DNA of 64,000 bases from Melastoma dodecandrum (lineage: Eukaryota > Streptophyta > Magnoliopsida > Myrtales > Melastomataceae), in contig JARUPY010000606.1 in assembly GCA_029817715.1 (NCBI GenBank), forward strand, positions 8,680,001-8,744,000, written 5' to 3'. Each line of letters begins with the position of its first letter. The stretch's first letter is position 1. Below, piece by piece: positions 27,713-40,493 of this stretch. Made by a program: the position numbers and the translations under genes. The notes beneath the pieces were generated by a model. That model worked only from the letters and a program-made list of their open reading frames with translations. It had not been told where the DNA came from and made no database searches.

Positions 27713-28760
27713 GGTTCACACACACCACCATCCTCCCCCTCATCATCATGTTCCATCATTATTATTATCATGTCATTTCTTGGCTGGTGTGATATAAATG
27801 CTTTTTTTTCATTAATTGGGTTGCAAAAATCATATGAGCAAACCGTGAAATCAATCAATCGTTTCCCACACTCAAAAAAAAGGAAAGAATTAAGGAAGAA
27901 GAAGAAGAAGAGGGAATAGACAATAGAGGGGGGGGGGGGACTGAGTCTTGTGTTAGAAGTCAATTTGTAGTGGTTGAATTAGGGAGGAAATTACCTACCA
28001 AGATGCACACACGCAGAGAGAGTGAATCAATTCTTGAGGACGGACGGACTCTTCACTTCCCTTGGAAAGTTCCCACCCCCCATGTGCGCCTCCAAACCCA
28101 AATTATTGGATTGGGTGTGGGTGTAGTGCATATTATTTGGGTGTCTGGTTATTTTATTTATTCTTTTCTTCTACCTCTACAGTGAACATGAACACCATTA
28201 ACAAACAAACAAATTAAGGAGAAGGCCAGGAATAGAATAGGAGAGGAGAGGAGAGGAGAGGACAAACCCCCACCAATCCCATCACTCCCAAATCCACACC
28301 CCCCCTCGCAAAATCCCTCCTTTAATTTGAAAAGGGGAAAAAAAAGGAAAAGCCGAAAAAGAGAGGAGAAGGGAACAACAACGAATCACATCAACCAAGT
28401 AAGAGATCAAAAGCACCAAATCCAGCCAAAACATACAAAATAAAAACAAACTATAAATAGTCACGGCCACGCCACGCCCCCTGCCCAAAGTCTCCCACCC
28501 CCCCATTAGGAAAAAAGGCCGCCTGCCTAAAAGGAACACCACCCCCCGTCTTCTCCGCCAGGACAAACGTGTTTCTTTTCTTTCCCTCCACCTCCCCCCC
28601 CCCCCCCCCCCCCCCCCCAAGAAAGTAAACATCTTTTACGTCTCCCGACCATCCCACTCCGTCAAGACACCGCCTTTTTCATCTCCTCCTTAGATTCTCC
28701 TCGACGTTCTCTGTTCTGGGTTTAATTCCAGATTTGGGTTCAGGAACAACTAACCACGAG
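27713..28760. other. Divergent promoter region of GTG and the AAA ATPase with G/C tracts
   Basis: No gene is visible. The stretch contains a G12 run (27928-27939), GAGAG repeats (28243-28261), C-rich leader sequence and a C25 run (28594-28618) about 140 bases above the AAA ATPase start. The pyrimidine-rich DNA at 28640-28720 probably belongs to the leader. Confidence 0.5.
28594..28618 (+). repeat. Poly(C) run of 25
   Basis: An uninterrupted C25 run in the presumed leader or promoter of the AAA ATPase. Such a run can form an i-motif on this strand and G-quadruplexes on the other. Its exact length is uncertain because homopolymers are error-prone. Confidence 0.85.
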
Positions 28761-31700
28761 ATGGAGCAGAAGAATATACTTCTGTCCGCCCTCGGGGTCG
28801 GGGTCGGGGTCGGTGTCGGTATCGGATTGGCTTCCGGTCAGACCGTTAGCCGGTGGGTTGGCGGAGGCAACTGTCCTTCCGACGAGTTGACGGTAGAGCA
28901 CCTCCACCAGGAGTTGGCGAGGCTGGTCGTCGATGGCAGGGACAGTATCTTCAAGTTTGACGGGTTCCCTTATTATCTGAGGTACCAACCACCCCCTTCC
29001 CTTTTTCCCTCCCCCGGGATAATATAAAAAATGAAATAAAAGCTCGTACGGAGTTGTCGGACACAGACCGGACCTCGTTGTGTAGGTGTTTATTTCAGTG
29101 TTGATCCCGTGATCTTGGGGGTAGGGAGTCATATTCTTCATTTCTGGGGAACAAAGTATTCACCTTTTTGGCTTATTTAAATTGTTTTAACCTTTTGGTG
29201 ATAATGATTTTCTGGAATCTGGGGGAATCATTTGGGAATTCTGGGTGTTCGAGTACCCGGATTGACTTGGTCAAAAAGCTCTTGTAGCTTGGATACAGTT
29301 AATCTTGGGAAGAGTGGCCTTTTGGAGTACCCTTTTCGTGAACATGAGATGAAGAGAATCTGCTGCTGGACTTAGTTTTTTGAATGCCTCGTTGGATGCT
29401 ATTTTCTCTGGCGGATGTGGCTTCTTGGCTTGTTTGTCTGAACAGGTTCTCCCCGCTGTTGGATTGATCCAGAAATTATGCATGTTATAACAGAATTCTA
29501 AAAACATGCCCCCTGTTGTCGGAAGTACAAAAGGCAGAGCCGTAGATTCATCTGCAGTATGAGATAATGTAGGTTGATCATGATTCTGGAGAAAATCCCT
29601 CCAATGCGTGGCGCTTTTAAAAAAAATGCCGAAGCATCATGGATAAATTCATTACTCCATGACTGAGGCCTGTTTGCACCTTGCAGAAACCAGGTGCTAT
29701 GATGGTTATGTACTAGAGTGCATATATGCTGTGTGAAGGCTTTAGTAGCATCTTTCTGTAAACAAACTTCATATTCGGTTAATTGAAAATACTCTTCGAG
29801 ACCGGTTCCTTTGTAGACTATTGTTGCTCAATATGAGTTGTGCCTTCGTCAATCTCTATGATTAACAAGGTGGGTTTCATGCGAATGATAGTTCATCTTT
29901 TTGCTATGTTCTGCAGTGAGCAAACTCGGGCTCTGTTGACGAGCGCTGCCTATGTCCACCTCAAGCATTCTGAAATTTCTAGACATACAAGAAATCTTTC
30001 ACCTGCCAGTAGAACGATATTGCTATCCGGGCCATCCGGTATGTTGACTTATTTTTACCCCACGAAATGCAATCTATGCTTTTAAGAATCTGTCAGGACT
30101 GACTCGGTGGATCCATCACCACCCTTGCAGAGCTTTACCAGCAAGTTCTTGCCAAGGCATTGGCTCACTTTTTTGAATCAAAATTGCTACTGTTAGATAT
30201 TCATGATTTGTCCATTAAGGTAAATGCTGAAATCTCGCCATTTTAGTTGTTCGAACAATTGCCAGCAGAAGTACCACTTATTTGCCTTTTCCTCTTCCAT
30301 GCAGATGCAGAACAAGTACGGCGTTGTCTTTAAAGAACCGGTAAGCTCTTACATGTGACATTCTTCTAGCAACTATTGATCATAGATCTGGCATTCGATA
30401 GTCGTCTCACTTAATTCGATGGTCTAGAATGTCTTGGACTCTCGTGGTAATTTGTCCTCCTTTTATTTATACAGTCATTGAAGAAGTCGATCTCAGAGTT
30501 GACATTGGGACACATGTCCGGCTGGTTCAACTCTCTGTCAACTGGTCCAACAAGAGAGACGAGGAAAGGTAGAAACAGTTACCTCAATATCAAGAAGGTT
30601 CCGTAAAAATCGAACTTCTGTGCAGGTTCTACGACATTTCTAAACATGAGACATTGATCATGTGCAGGTTCATTGAGCAGGCAAAGTAGCTCGAACATAA
30701 AATCAAGGTATTAAGTTTATTCAATGGAAATTTCGTATCATTTTTTATTTTTGTGGAAGAGGACACTGGTTAGTAAATCAAGCTTAATATTTCCAGTTAT
30801 GTGGAAGATTCGAATAATCCTTCAAGGCACCGTAGGAATTCCTCTGCGACGTCTGATACCGGTAGCATTTTATCTGATGGTGCTTCTTCTGGTACAGGTA
30901 GAGTCTGGTTCCTCTTTCCTCTAGTTGGTCAGTATGAATTCATCGCTAACATTGGGAGATTCTTCGTTGTCCTTATGAATATGACTATTTGCGGGGTATT
31001 CTGATTCTGTGTGTTCAGCAGGCACTAGGCGAACTTGCAGGTGGTGCTTTGATGAAAAACTACTTCTGCAGTCACTGTACAAGGTAATCGTTTCCTGTCT
31101 GTTCTGCCCATTATTCCATATAGAAGTACATACCAGAAACCAAAAATTATGAACTGTATAAAGCAAATAACGTTGTCATTGTGCTCCGCAGGTATTGGTT
31201 TCCATATCAGAGATCAGTCCAATCATTTTATATCTCAGGGACATAGATAAGCTTTTTAATCAGTCAGACCGATTGTACAAATTATTCCATAAAATGGTTG
31301 AGAAACTATCAGGACCAGTCCTGATTATTGGATCTCGTACGCTTGAGAATGAGGAAGACTTCAGAGAAACCGATGAAAGAATAAGTCAACTGTTCCCATA
31401 CAATATTGAAATTCGCCCACCAGCAGATGAGATGCATTTTGTGAGCTGGAAGGCTCAGCTGGAAGAGGATATGAAAAAGCTCCAGATTCAGGACAACAAA
31501 AATCATATTGCAGTGGTTCTTGCCACAAATGATATAATTTGTGATGATCTTGAATCAATCTGCCAATCAGACACCATTGCCATAAGCAATTATATAGAAG
31601 AAATTGTCGTATCAGCATTATCTTTCCACCTTATGAACAACAAGGAACCGGAATACAGAAATGGAAAGCTTGTCATCTCTTGCAAGAGGTAACACCTTGA

Positions 31701-34056
31701 TGATTGAAGTTTTCTCAATGCCATTTAATATGAAGAGGAGGTTAGGATTCAAAACATGGTTTTGCTATTTTGCTTCTCCAGCCTTTCCCATGGACTAGAT
31801 ATATTTCAAGGTAAAAGCGGTGACAAGGATACTCTTAAGTTGGAACAGAATGCGGAAAATGGCAAGGTTGGTCTGAAATCCCAATTTGGTGGAAATTCTG
31901 GCTAAGTGCTGGCAACTTGCTAATAATCTTCAAATATAATGTGACTGTGATTATAGGAAAATGAAGGAGAAGAAGATTTCGTCGCTAAAACAGAGACGAA
32001 GTCTGATAATCCAGCACCAGAAAGCAAGAATGAGACAGAAAAATCGATTTCTGCAGCAAAGAAAGATGGGGAGAACCATCCACCCAAAGCTCCAGTGAGT
32101 CGGAACTTCTTTTCATCAATTATGCTTGTTTATATTAGAAAAGCTCGTGAAGATAAACTCGGGACAACAACTGGTTACTCTGTGGAAATATTTGGGCATG
32201 TGTCCTGCAGTGTGCTGCTCTTTTTTTTAATCTCAGATGTCTAATTGGTCCTTTTTGAGAAGCTGAACCCAGAATCTTAATGTGAGTTGTTCTACTATTT
32301 CTTATAGGAAGTTCCCCCAGATAATGAATTTGAAAAGCGGATCAGGCCTGAAGTTATCCCAGCTAATGAGATCGGAGTAACTTTTGCCGATATTGGTGCC
32401 ATGGACGAGATAAAGGAATCACTTCAAGAACTAGTAATGCTCCCTCTACGCAGACCAGACCTTTTCAAGGGCGGTCTTCTTAAGCCCTGCAGAGGCATAT
32501 TGCTATTTGGTCCTCCCGGTACAGGGAAAACTATGCTTGCGAAGGCCATTGCTAATGAAGCTGGAGCAAGCTTTATCAACGTTTCTATGTCCACCATAAC
32601 ATCAAAATGGTTTGGGGAGGATGAAAAGAACGTCCGGGCACTTTTTACTCTAGCAGCAAAGGTCTCCCCCACAATCATTTTCGTAGATGAGGTTGATAGC
32701 ATGCTTGGGCAGAGGACTCGAGTCGGAGAACATGAGGCTATGCGTAAGATTAAAAATGAGTTCATGACACATTGGGATGGGCTGCTTACTAAAACAGGCG
32801 AGCGAATCCTTGTTCTTGCCGCAACAAACAGGCCTTTCGACCTCGATGAAGCAATTATAAGGAGATTCGAACGCAGGTACGTAATATGAGGGACATGTTG
32901 TGAGTGGTGTCAATCTGGGGCTGCATTTCTGAGACAGAATTTGCATAAATTTTACTCTTTCATTCTCAGTACCTTAAACGTGTGGTAAACTGCAGATTTT
33001 GAAAGGCAGTAGTACAGTTCTGGGTTGTACATCAAACGCCAAATTATATATAAGCTCATCGATTCTTCCTTTATGACAGGATATATGCATGATGCATCCA
33101 TGATTGATTATCACTGTATGTTGAAATGACGGGTAATGAGTTTGTTTCTTTTCCTCTGTTTACAAGGATTATGGTCGGTCTTCCATCCATTGAGAACAGG
33201 GAAATGATCTTGAAAACTCTCCTGTCCAAAGAGAAAGTGGGGAATCTTGATTACAGGGAGCTTGCTACTATCACTGAGGGTTATAGCGGAAGTGATCTCA
33301 AGGTTTGTCTCGTGCCAATGCTTCGCCCATCCTGTCTTTTGCATCATTTTCACCATAGCTATAACATGATTTGACTAATAACTGTATTAATTGACTGCTG
33401 GAAACAGAACTTGTGTGTGACAGCAGCATATCGCCCTGTCCGTGAGCTTATACAGCAGGAAAGATTGAAAGATTTGGTAACAATTCAATAACACTACCAT
33501 CATCTCCATTCGATTATCATCTTCCTCCATTTTCTCGACTTTGCCAATCAGTTCTTTTTAAGTAGAACTACCATGATTTCCCTGTTTAGGAAAGGAAAAA
33601 GCGAGCTGAAAAAGCAAACAATCATGAAGATGCCCCAGAAGCTGAAGTCGTCGAAGAAGGGAAAGTGGGCAAGGACGAGCATGTAATCAAATTAAGACTG
33701 CTGGACATGGAAGATTTGAGGCAGGCGAAGAATCAGGTTGGCTTAACTTAATATCTTTCTTTCTCTTTTCCTCTTTGGGCAAATGCTAGATCTACATTTT
33801 CAGAGGATCACGATTTGTCCCATGATCAGCTCTTTCTGTTGTGAAATGCCTTACCTGAAAACGAAAAATAGATGAGCAGGTGGGGAACACGAGGGACATA
33901 TTTTATGTTCTAATGGCGATATGATATGTCATCTGAACACAGGTAGCAGCGAGTTTTGCATCGGAAGGATCAGTAATGAATGAGCTGAAGCAGTGGAACG
34001 ACTTGTACGGGGAAGGAGGATCGAGGAAAAAGCAACAGCTAACTTACTTCCTGTAG
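28761..34056 (+). CDS. AAA ATPase, MSP1/ATAD1-like (At4g28000 / At5g52882 type)
   Basis: A P-loop ATPase of the AAA clade close to membrane protein extractor Msp1 and katanin-like enzymes; plant members are large and poorly studied. Sixteen exons: 28761-28981, 29917-30038, 30131-30219, 30305-30340, 30475-30568, 30668-30707, 30797-30897, 31022-31083, 31192-31688, 31782-31866, 31957-32094, 32308-32876, 33167-33302, 33408-33476, 33590-33736, 33943-34056; 2520 bases, 839 residues. N-terminal Gly/Val membrane-like segment ([18 protein letters not shown]). A degenerate first nucleotide-binding region follows ([36 protein letters not shown]). The active AAA module comes after: Walker A GPPGTGKT (~563-570), pore-region [10 protein letters not shown], Walker [11 protein letters not shown], sensor AATNRP, arginine finger RRFERR, then sensor 2 and the C-terminal helix. 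Complete frame throughout. Organelle location is not known to me. Confidence 0.93.
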
Positions 34057-34566
34057 ATTGGTAATCAATCAGAAGGATTTGTCAAAACATTCTTTTCAAG
34101 GGAACCTCTTCCTGGAAGACAATGTGCACATTGGAAAGCAAGAAGCAGTTGTTCAGAGTAAGACGAGTTAAAAAGAACATGGTCTGTCAATTTGTGGCTT
34201 TCCTGACGAGGAGAAGAGCATTTCGCGAGGGGGGGGGGGGGGGTTCCCTTGCCACACCATTTCAAGTGTAGTGAGAGGGCTTGCAATTTGTATGTGGTAA
34301 AAAAAAAAAAGATAGGATTGGCAGATTTTTGTGTGTATTTTTTGGGATGGTTTGGCATGTTTTCGAAATAGCAGTAGTGAAGTAACACCGTACATTCTTT
34401 ATAGAAGAAGATTTTATTGAACTAAAATAAAACTACATAAAAAATAATGAAAATTAAAATTCAAATGAATTATTATTAAACTAAACTAGATAAAAAAGGA
34501 GAGAGTTCTTATATAGCAGAAGACAGCCTTTGGAAGCTCGAAATATTATATCCTTGCGGGGGAGGA
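34057..34566. other. 3' flank of the AAA ATPase with G15 run
   Basis: No gene seen. It includes a G15 run (34229-34243), an A12 run (~34301-34312) and AT-rich DNA at 34400-34500. The first part is likely the 3' untranslated region. Confidence 0.5.
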
Positions 34567-35159
34567 ATGGAGAAATCGAATCCAGATGAGAGAGATATAC
34601 AGGAGGTTGGTTGTCCAATCGGGATGGTACGTCTGCTCATTTGTTCCTCGTTGGTTTCCTTTTCGTATTGCACATACTCTCACAGGTGGATGTCCGAATG
34701 GTAATTGGTTTCTTGTTGGAACATTTCCTGGCTAGAATGAAGACTCAAACCGCTGTTTCAGCGGCAACTTTGCTTGTTCGGACTGCAAAGGCTGCAATAC
34801 CGAAGCAGAAGAAAATTTTGGCTGTGAGCAAATCTAACCGCGCTAAGATTGCATCTAAGAAGCAGTGTAAAACGAGGCAGGAATCGTCAGGTATTCTTGT
34901 ATTCAATTAGCGCTCTGTAAGGAGTAGAAAGTGTTGTTATGTATAGAGTGTTTGACAGTCCCAAACTTCCGGATATTTCAGATTCTGCTCAGTTGCCGCA
35001 GGACGCGGCCCTACACGTCTTCACTTGTCTGCCGGTATTTTTTAACCTTGTGGCCTAGCAAGTTGTTATGTCCTTACATTGCAGATATATTTGGATGGTC
35101 CTTTTGCAATACTAACTTCATTGTTGTCCGTGAAGGGCGTGGAATGTTGCAGCCAATGA
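34567..35159 (+). CDS. Hypothetical small basic protein, possibly a truncated F-box gene
   Basis: Four exons with consensus splice sites keep one frame: 34567-34626, 34686-34890, 34982-35034, 35085-35159, giving 130 residues. The middle is strongly basic (KQKKILAVSKSNRAKIASKK). Exon 3 encodes LPQDAALHVFTCLP, which looks like the first strand of an F-box (LPQDxLLxIFxxLP). The rest of an F-box is missing and exon 4 ends soon after. I do not recognise the N-terminal part (RMVIGFLLEHFLARMKTQ). It may be a real short gene, a truncated F-box gene, or a chance series of splice sites. No obvious poly(A) or promoter signal decides it. Confidence 0.35.
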
Positions 35160-35564
35160 AAACTCTGTTTGACAGTCTGTGTCTGGAAAACCTTTTGATC
35201 GTGGTAATGATGAAGTCTCCAGGCAATGGGCCCCGAGGTTGTCTACGTGATGAAGTCACTGTCCATCCAAGTGCCTCCTCCTGCAATTTGCGTAGGGATC
35301 CAATCCATGCATTGTAGATAGTGCTGGCTTTTCTTTTGCATGGTGCGTGGGGCTCGGACAAGGCTCACATATTTCGACCCCAAACACTCACTGAATGAAA
35401 CTCTCACCCTTTTTCTTTGTTATTTTCAAGATTAGGAATTTAGAAAGTCATAAATACAATACAATACAATCTTCTCTGTTACTCCCACTGTTTGTCTTAG
35501 ATTTGATCGTTTCATTCCTAGTGGAACTCATCCCTCTGCCACTGTTAACTTACCTTCTTCCCAG

Positions 35565-36503
35565 ATGACCGAACCACCTTCTTCCTCGATTCTCCAAGTC
35601 GCAGAGGAAGAAGACTCCCTCTTCGAGCTGAACATCGCCCCTCCCCTTTCCCCTGTCCTTCCAGAGGGGAACCTTGAAGATGATCAAACTGAGGCTGACG
35701 GTGGTAGGCAAAAAGTTGGCACTTCTCAGCAACGGCTCCTCTCCTCCTCTGCTTCCCCTGCAGACAAGTCCTTTTCCAAGCGGAAGATACTCCCCATCGA
35801 GGGTCTGTACCGGCCCCAATCCCCAATCTCCCTGTTGAAGTCTGCTCCCAAGTTCCGCTTCTTTACGTTCGCCAGCTCAAATTCAACTGCCGTGTCCGAG
35901 AAGGAAGCGGGGAAGAAACAGGACAGAAACACCCTGTTGGCCTTTCACATCAAGCCCAAGAAAATTCAACCCTTCTTAACGAGATCCTGGAGCTTGAGGA
36001 AAGAGTCCGGCAACGACAGGCCACGTGATCATGCCCCCGGTGATCCAGGGGGTTCGAGGAGGTTCTCAAGGGATGCCATCCACAAGTACCTGAGATTTGT
36101 TAAGCCGCTTTATGCCGAGGCCTCGAAGAAGCGGGTCGATGGCGAGACATACCCAGAGGAATTCCCAGCTGCGGCCACATTGGCAACCCCTCCTTTCCAT
36201 GCAGGGAGCAGGAAGCCTCCCCCGGGATTACAGGCCAAACAGTTTGGGAAGAGCAGGTCTGCGTCGACAGGGACCACGAGGGTGGACGACTCACTGCTGC
36301 AGCATCACGACGGGATCCAGAGCGCCATTTTGCATTGCAAGAGATCGTTCAGCGGTTCCAGTGGTAAAAAATTTCACACTCTCGGGTCAGCAGCACCAGA
36401 CCATACACAAAACATTAAGTAAATACCACAACTTCATTGAATCTGAACCATCTTCTTGTGATTTTGTTCAGATTTCTCTCCTGAGACAGCAAAGTGGAGA
36501 TAA
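35565..36503 (+). CDS. Membrane-associated kinase regulator / BKI1-like protein
   Basis: Plant-specific regulators that sit at the plasma membrane through basic patches and bind the kinase domains of receptor-like kinases such as BRI1; phosphorylation releases them. Exons 35565-36363 and 36472-36503; 276 residues. Visible: acidic/Ser-rich start with FELNIAPPLSP, a Lys/Arg-rich centre (IKPKKIQPFLTRSWSLRKES), the motif RRFSRDAIHKYLRFVKPLY typical of MAKR proteins, KSRSAST, and the receptor-interacting tail DDSLLQHHDGIQSAILHCKRSF. The splice at 36363 adds DFSPETAKWR and stop; without it the frame would run to 36422 and end IK. I prefer the spliced form because MAKRs often follow CKRSFNSS with a short Ser-rich tail. 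The exact paralogue (MAKR or BKI1) is not settled. Confidence 0.85.
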
Positions 36504-37406
36504 GTGACACAAAGGGAGAAGAATTTCAATTCATATCAGGGCCCATGATCTCTTCTCTTGTATCAACATCATTTTTCTTTTCTTCTCTTTTACAAAATGA
36601 TCATAGCTGGAAGAGAAACCCAATACATAGTATGGGAAAAAAAAGGAGATTTCGGTTATGGGTCACTGCTGCTGCTGCCGCTGCTGCCGTGGTTCCTCCC
36701 GCCCACCGGACTCTACTCAGACTCGACTCCTACTACTTGTCTTTCTGTTCTTTTCTGTAAACGAGTTGAGAGAGGGGGCCCATGATGATGCCCACATCCT
36801 TCACGACAAAATATATCATGTCATGCCGGAAGTATCATCGCCTCCCCACACCTCTTTTTTTTTCCCAAGGGAATTTGAGAACTTTCGATTAGTCTTGATC
36901 TCCCCCGTTTGATTTTAGGACAACCAACAGCCGACAAGTACCAACAACAGTTTGTGTGTCTGTCGGGGGCAATCGATGATGTCCATTTCTGGTCCAGGAT
37001 GTGTCGCGAGACCGCGATGTAAGGAGGAAGCCAACCGAGGTGGGGCTGCCCATTTGGACCCCATTACATCATCACTAAATTGTCAACTAATCCTGTAAGA
37101 TTGCATCCTCTCGGGTTTTAGTGGTCCACCTCACCCCACCCCGTAAACCATCATGCCTCCAACGCCTACAAAAGACCCTCTCTGACCGCGGCGCAATACA
37201 TGGGTACATACGATTCCAAGTACGCTGTATGTTCATCACAAAACACGAGTAAATGTTTGGACGAAATCAATAGCCGTGTGCCCTGAAGGCTGCTTTCACC
37301 GTTCCCTTGAAAAGGCACGCAGCACCAGGTCACATTCACAAACTACTACCACCTACCCTGCATGATCATCCTTAAAATGAGGACTGATTTCATCCGCTGG
37401 TTGTGA
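36504..37406. other. Intergenic region after the MAKR gene
   Basis: A CTG/CCG-rich patch at 36665-36690 gives short frames that look like shadows. No gene could be supported over ~900 bases. The left part is probably MAKR 3' untranslated sequence. Confidence 0.5.
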
Positions 37407-37457
37407 TCACATGCCGAGGTTGTATAGTTTGTCAATGGCTTTCTGATGCGCCACCAA
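37407..37457 (-). other. Candidate 3'-terminal exon of a minus-strand gene cut by the retroelement
   Basis: On minus, a good acceptor (pyrimidine tract, then CCGTAG) is followed by a frame reading LVAHQKAIDKLYNLGM and a stop at 37409-37407. It looks like coding sequence, but I cannot name the protein. If real, its upstream exons would lie beyond the retrotransposon, towards the site II / telo-box cluster at 50240-50370. Confidence 0.3.
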
Positions 37458-37577
37458 CTACGGAAACGGAAAAAGACAACGACTATACGGAACGTACGAA
37501 CGAACAAACCAAAAATGATAAAACTCGAACCGCCGCTGGATAGAGCCGGAGCACCACCAGGACTGAACGAGGGTTGA

Positions 37578-37582
37578 ACGCC
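37578..37582. repeat. Target site duplication ACGCC, left copy
   Basis: ACGCC directly precedes the TG of the 5' LTR and is repeated at 50045-50049 directly after the CA of the 3' LTR. Five bases is the usual length for Ty3 elements. Confidence 0.85.
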
Positions 37583-38996
37583 TGATAACTCTATGAAAGT
37601 AGGGTTATTTCGTATCTCTAATGATGCTTTATGTGGTTAGTCGTACGAGTATTGATAGGAATTTGGTAGGATTTGAGTACTTTTTAGTTTTGTTTTAGTT
37701 TAAGTCGATTTTTGTTATTTTCGTAGTTTTTTAATCTATTTTGATTTGAATATTTTATTTTGTTGATGTCTCTTAGTTTGTCATGTTTTAATGTAGGAAA
37801 ATGAAGGAGATTTTGAAGCTGGAACGAAGTGACGTGGATGTGAGCGAAAAGTGGACAGAAAGCTGAAGGACGCGTCCTTCAGTTCTCGGGGACGTGTCCT
37901 TGAAGGTTTTGTGGATTCAAGCGACCACCGACGAACCTATTTCCAAATCGCTCAAGGAGTCTTCAAATCTTCCGGAGATTACATTATGAAGACATAGAGG
38001 ATCAATTAGTCATTTATTTTGGTAGTTTTAGGTTATTTTATTTTATTCTCCCTAAAAATATTATCTAGATTTAGATAATATTAGGAAATCTTTCTAGATG
38101 GGAAGGAGAGATTCTATTTTAGAGGAACTTTAGGGGGATTTATTCTAAGGGGAGGAAGGAGAAGGAGACATTTGACTCGAGGAGCAGAGAAGAGGTGACG
38201 GCTAGGGTTGAAGCGGAAAGCAGAGAACGAGGCTACTACTTCTCGGATTGGAAGATCGGGAGGGCGTTTCTCTTTTCTTTCTTTCCCGTTGATTTCTATG
38301 TCGTTATTGTTTTCTCTTGAACTTGGGATGAATTTCTTTTACGCTATGAACTAATTCCGTTTTCTAGGACTTCAATGGAACTTAACGTTTTTATTTAACG
38401 AGTGAATTCCTTTTCTCCGTGTTATTTGAATTCGTGTGGTTACTTATTCAAATCTTGATCTTAATGCGGTTAATTGTCTGATCACCAATTAATTTGATAT
38501 AGAGACCTCTTCGGGCTTGGAAAAGTTGTTTAGGTTAAGCCATGGATTGAATAGCCTACGTTAGCGTCTCGTTGGAAAACGAAGCTAATTCGCGAAAGGG
38601 ATAGGAATATACTGAATCGCCTTAGGTCGCCATTTAGGGTTGTTGCATAATGGGTTCCCACTAGTTAATTGCCTAGGAATAGAGTGATTAGCTCGATACA
38701 GGGAATACGTCCTTAGAGCACTTGGGAGAGGCGTAAGGAGATAATCGAACCCTAGGTTAGTAACTTGAGAATATGATAACTGGAGAAAGGAAGGAACGAG
38801 TTAGATAATTCGTTAGGGGAAGTTGATAGTCCTAGGCTTTTAATATTTGATTGAACTACCGTTTATTTGCATTTTATTTCTCTCTTTTATTATCATTCAT
38901 CTTGTTGACTTGACCTCGATATCGTTAAACGTGCGACCCTTAGGAATTTTCTCTGTTGATTCTCTGTGGGATCGACCTCTACTTACCCTATCTACA
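37583..38996 (+). repeat. 5' LTR
   Basis: Starts TGATAACTCTATGAAAG and matches 48633-50044 to the end ...CTATCTACA. It contains a 20-bp perfect palindrome CTGAAGGACGCGTCCTTCAG at 37863-37882 and a related GGACGTGTCC at 37890-37899. The LTR may truly end at ~39050 (AAGTGTGATCA), because Athila LTRs usually stop a few bases before the primer site at 39056; the 3' copy lacks those last ~54 bases. Confidence 0.92.
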
Positions 38997-39055
38997 AGTT
39001 AGTTAGGTTTGCTAGAGTATTTAATTTGCCGTCTTCGACAAGTGTGATCAAATTT

Positions 39056-39073
39056 TGGCGCCGTTGACGAGGA
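39056..39073 (+). other. Primer binding site complementary to tRNA-Asp
   Basis: TGGCGCCGTTGACGAGGA differs at two positions from the sequence complementary to the 3' end of plant tRNA-Asp. It is preceded by AATTT, as in many Athila-type elements. Confidence 0.8.
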
Positions 39074-39338
39074 ATCAATTCTGAGAAATTTTCTTTTCTA
39101 GTGTTATCACGTTTAGCTATTTGACGTTCAAGTTGTTTAATTTTCTTTACTCTTTTCTGTTGATTTTAGGTGGAGGCGACGAACTCGAAGCACAGAAACT
39201 CTCCCTTTTGATCCTGAAATCGAAAGGACTTTCCATAGACGGGTTCGTGAGAAAGCTAGTGCACAACAGAGCAATATGGATGGAAACCTAATTCCAGCTC
39301 AATAGAACGAGAGACAATAGGACATTGATAACAGGCCG

Positions 39339-40493
39339 ATGGTGGAATTCACTTCAGCAAAACCTCACATTAATCGGTTCTGCATCGTTGCACCTGCGAT
39401 TCAAGCTCGGGACTATGAGATAAAAACATCGGTGATTCAGATGATTCAGAATTCAATGATGTTTCGAGGATCACCAATCGAAGATCCACATGAGCATTTG
39501 AGCAAGTTCTTAAGCATATGCGATAGTTTCAGGCAAAACGGAGTGCCACATGATGCAGTTCGATTGAAGTTATTTCCCTTCTCCTTGAAGGATAGAGCAT
39601 GTAGTTGGCTGAACTCGCTACCGACTGGATCAATTAGTACCTGGGAACAGATGGAAGAAGCATTCTTAGATCAATATTTCCCGCCACCCAAGATATCCCA
39701 GATGAGGAATGAAATCAGCACATTCAAGCAACATGAGACAGAAACTTTCCTGGAGGCTTGGGAGCGCTTCAAAAACTTATTAATCAAGTGCCCATATCAT
39801 GATTTACCGGGATGGCAACAACTGGAAGCTTTTTACAATGGGTTGACGGAATCATCGCGCAAGGACCTCAACTTAGCTTCGAACGGATCATTCTTACGAA
39901 AATCATATGTGGAAGGAAGAGAGCTTCTGGAGACTATGAGGAGGACTTGTGTACCAAGTCAATCATTTGACCGGATAAATGGTAAAAAGACTACGGGTGT
40001 TCATGAACTCGATGCACTCACGTCTATTCAAGCACAGATATCGGTGTTGGCTAAGAAGTTCGAGACGGTGAATGTACAGTCCATCCAAAGTACAACTAGA
40101 GGATGTGATATCTGCGGTGGTGGACATATAACATATCAATGTTTTGCAAGCATGGAAGAGGCTAATTTTATTGGAAATCAAAGGAACAATCCTTATTCCA
40201 ATACGTATAATCCGGGATGGAGGAACCATCCTAACTTTTCTTGGAAAGGGCAACAAACAGTGGATCATCGAGCAACACAACCTCCGGGATTTCAGCAACC
40301 CAAAGCCACAGAACCAGAAAGGAAGACGAATTTTGAGGATTTGATGATGAAGTACATGGCGAATCAAGATGCCATAGTAAAGAATCAAACAGCATCAATC
40401 AGGAACTTGGAGAATCAGGTCAGTCAGCTCGCTCAAGCCTTGAATTCGCGTCAACAAGGAGGGTTGCCAAGTGATACTGAAGTTAATCCATGA
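39339..40493 (+). pseudogene. Retrotransposon gag region (Athila-like), followed by an in-frame stop
   Basis: An open frame of 384 codons with the gag core WEQMEEAFLDQYFPPPKISQ and FLEAWERFKNLLIKCP. A zinc knuckle CDICGGGHITYQC has the spacing C-X2-C-X3-H-X4-C, one residue shorter than the common CCHC form. The frame ends at TGA (40491-40493). The protease part goes on in the same frame at 40494, so this is one polyprotein with a premature stop, consistent with a C-to-T change. Structural protein of the virus-like particle in an intact element. Confidence 0.88.

Noticed and set aside
36658..36912. Frames around the CTG/CCG-rich patch after MAKR
   Set aside because: Composition-driven frames (poly Cys/Leu/Ala), no conserved blocks.
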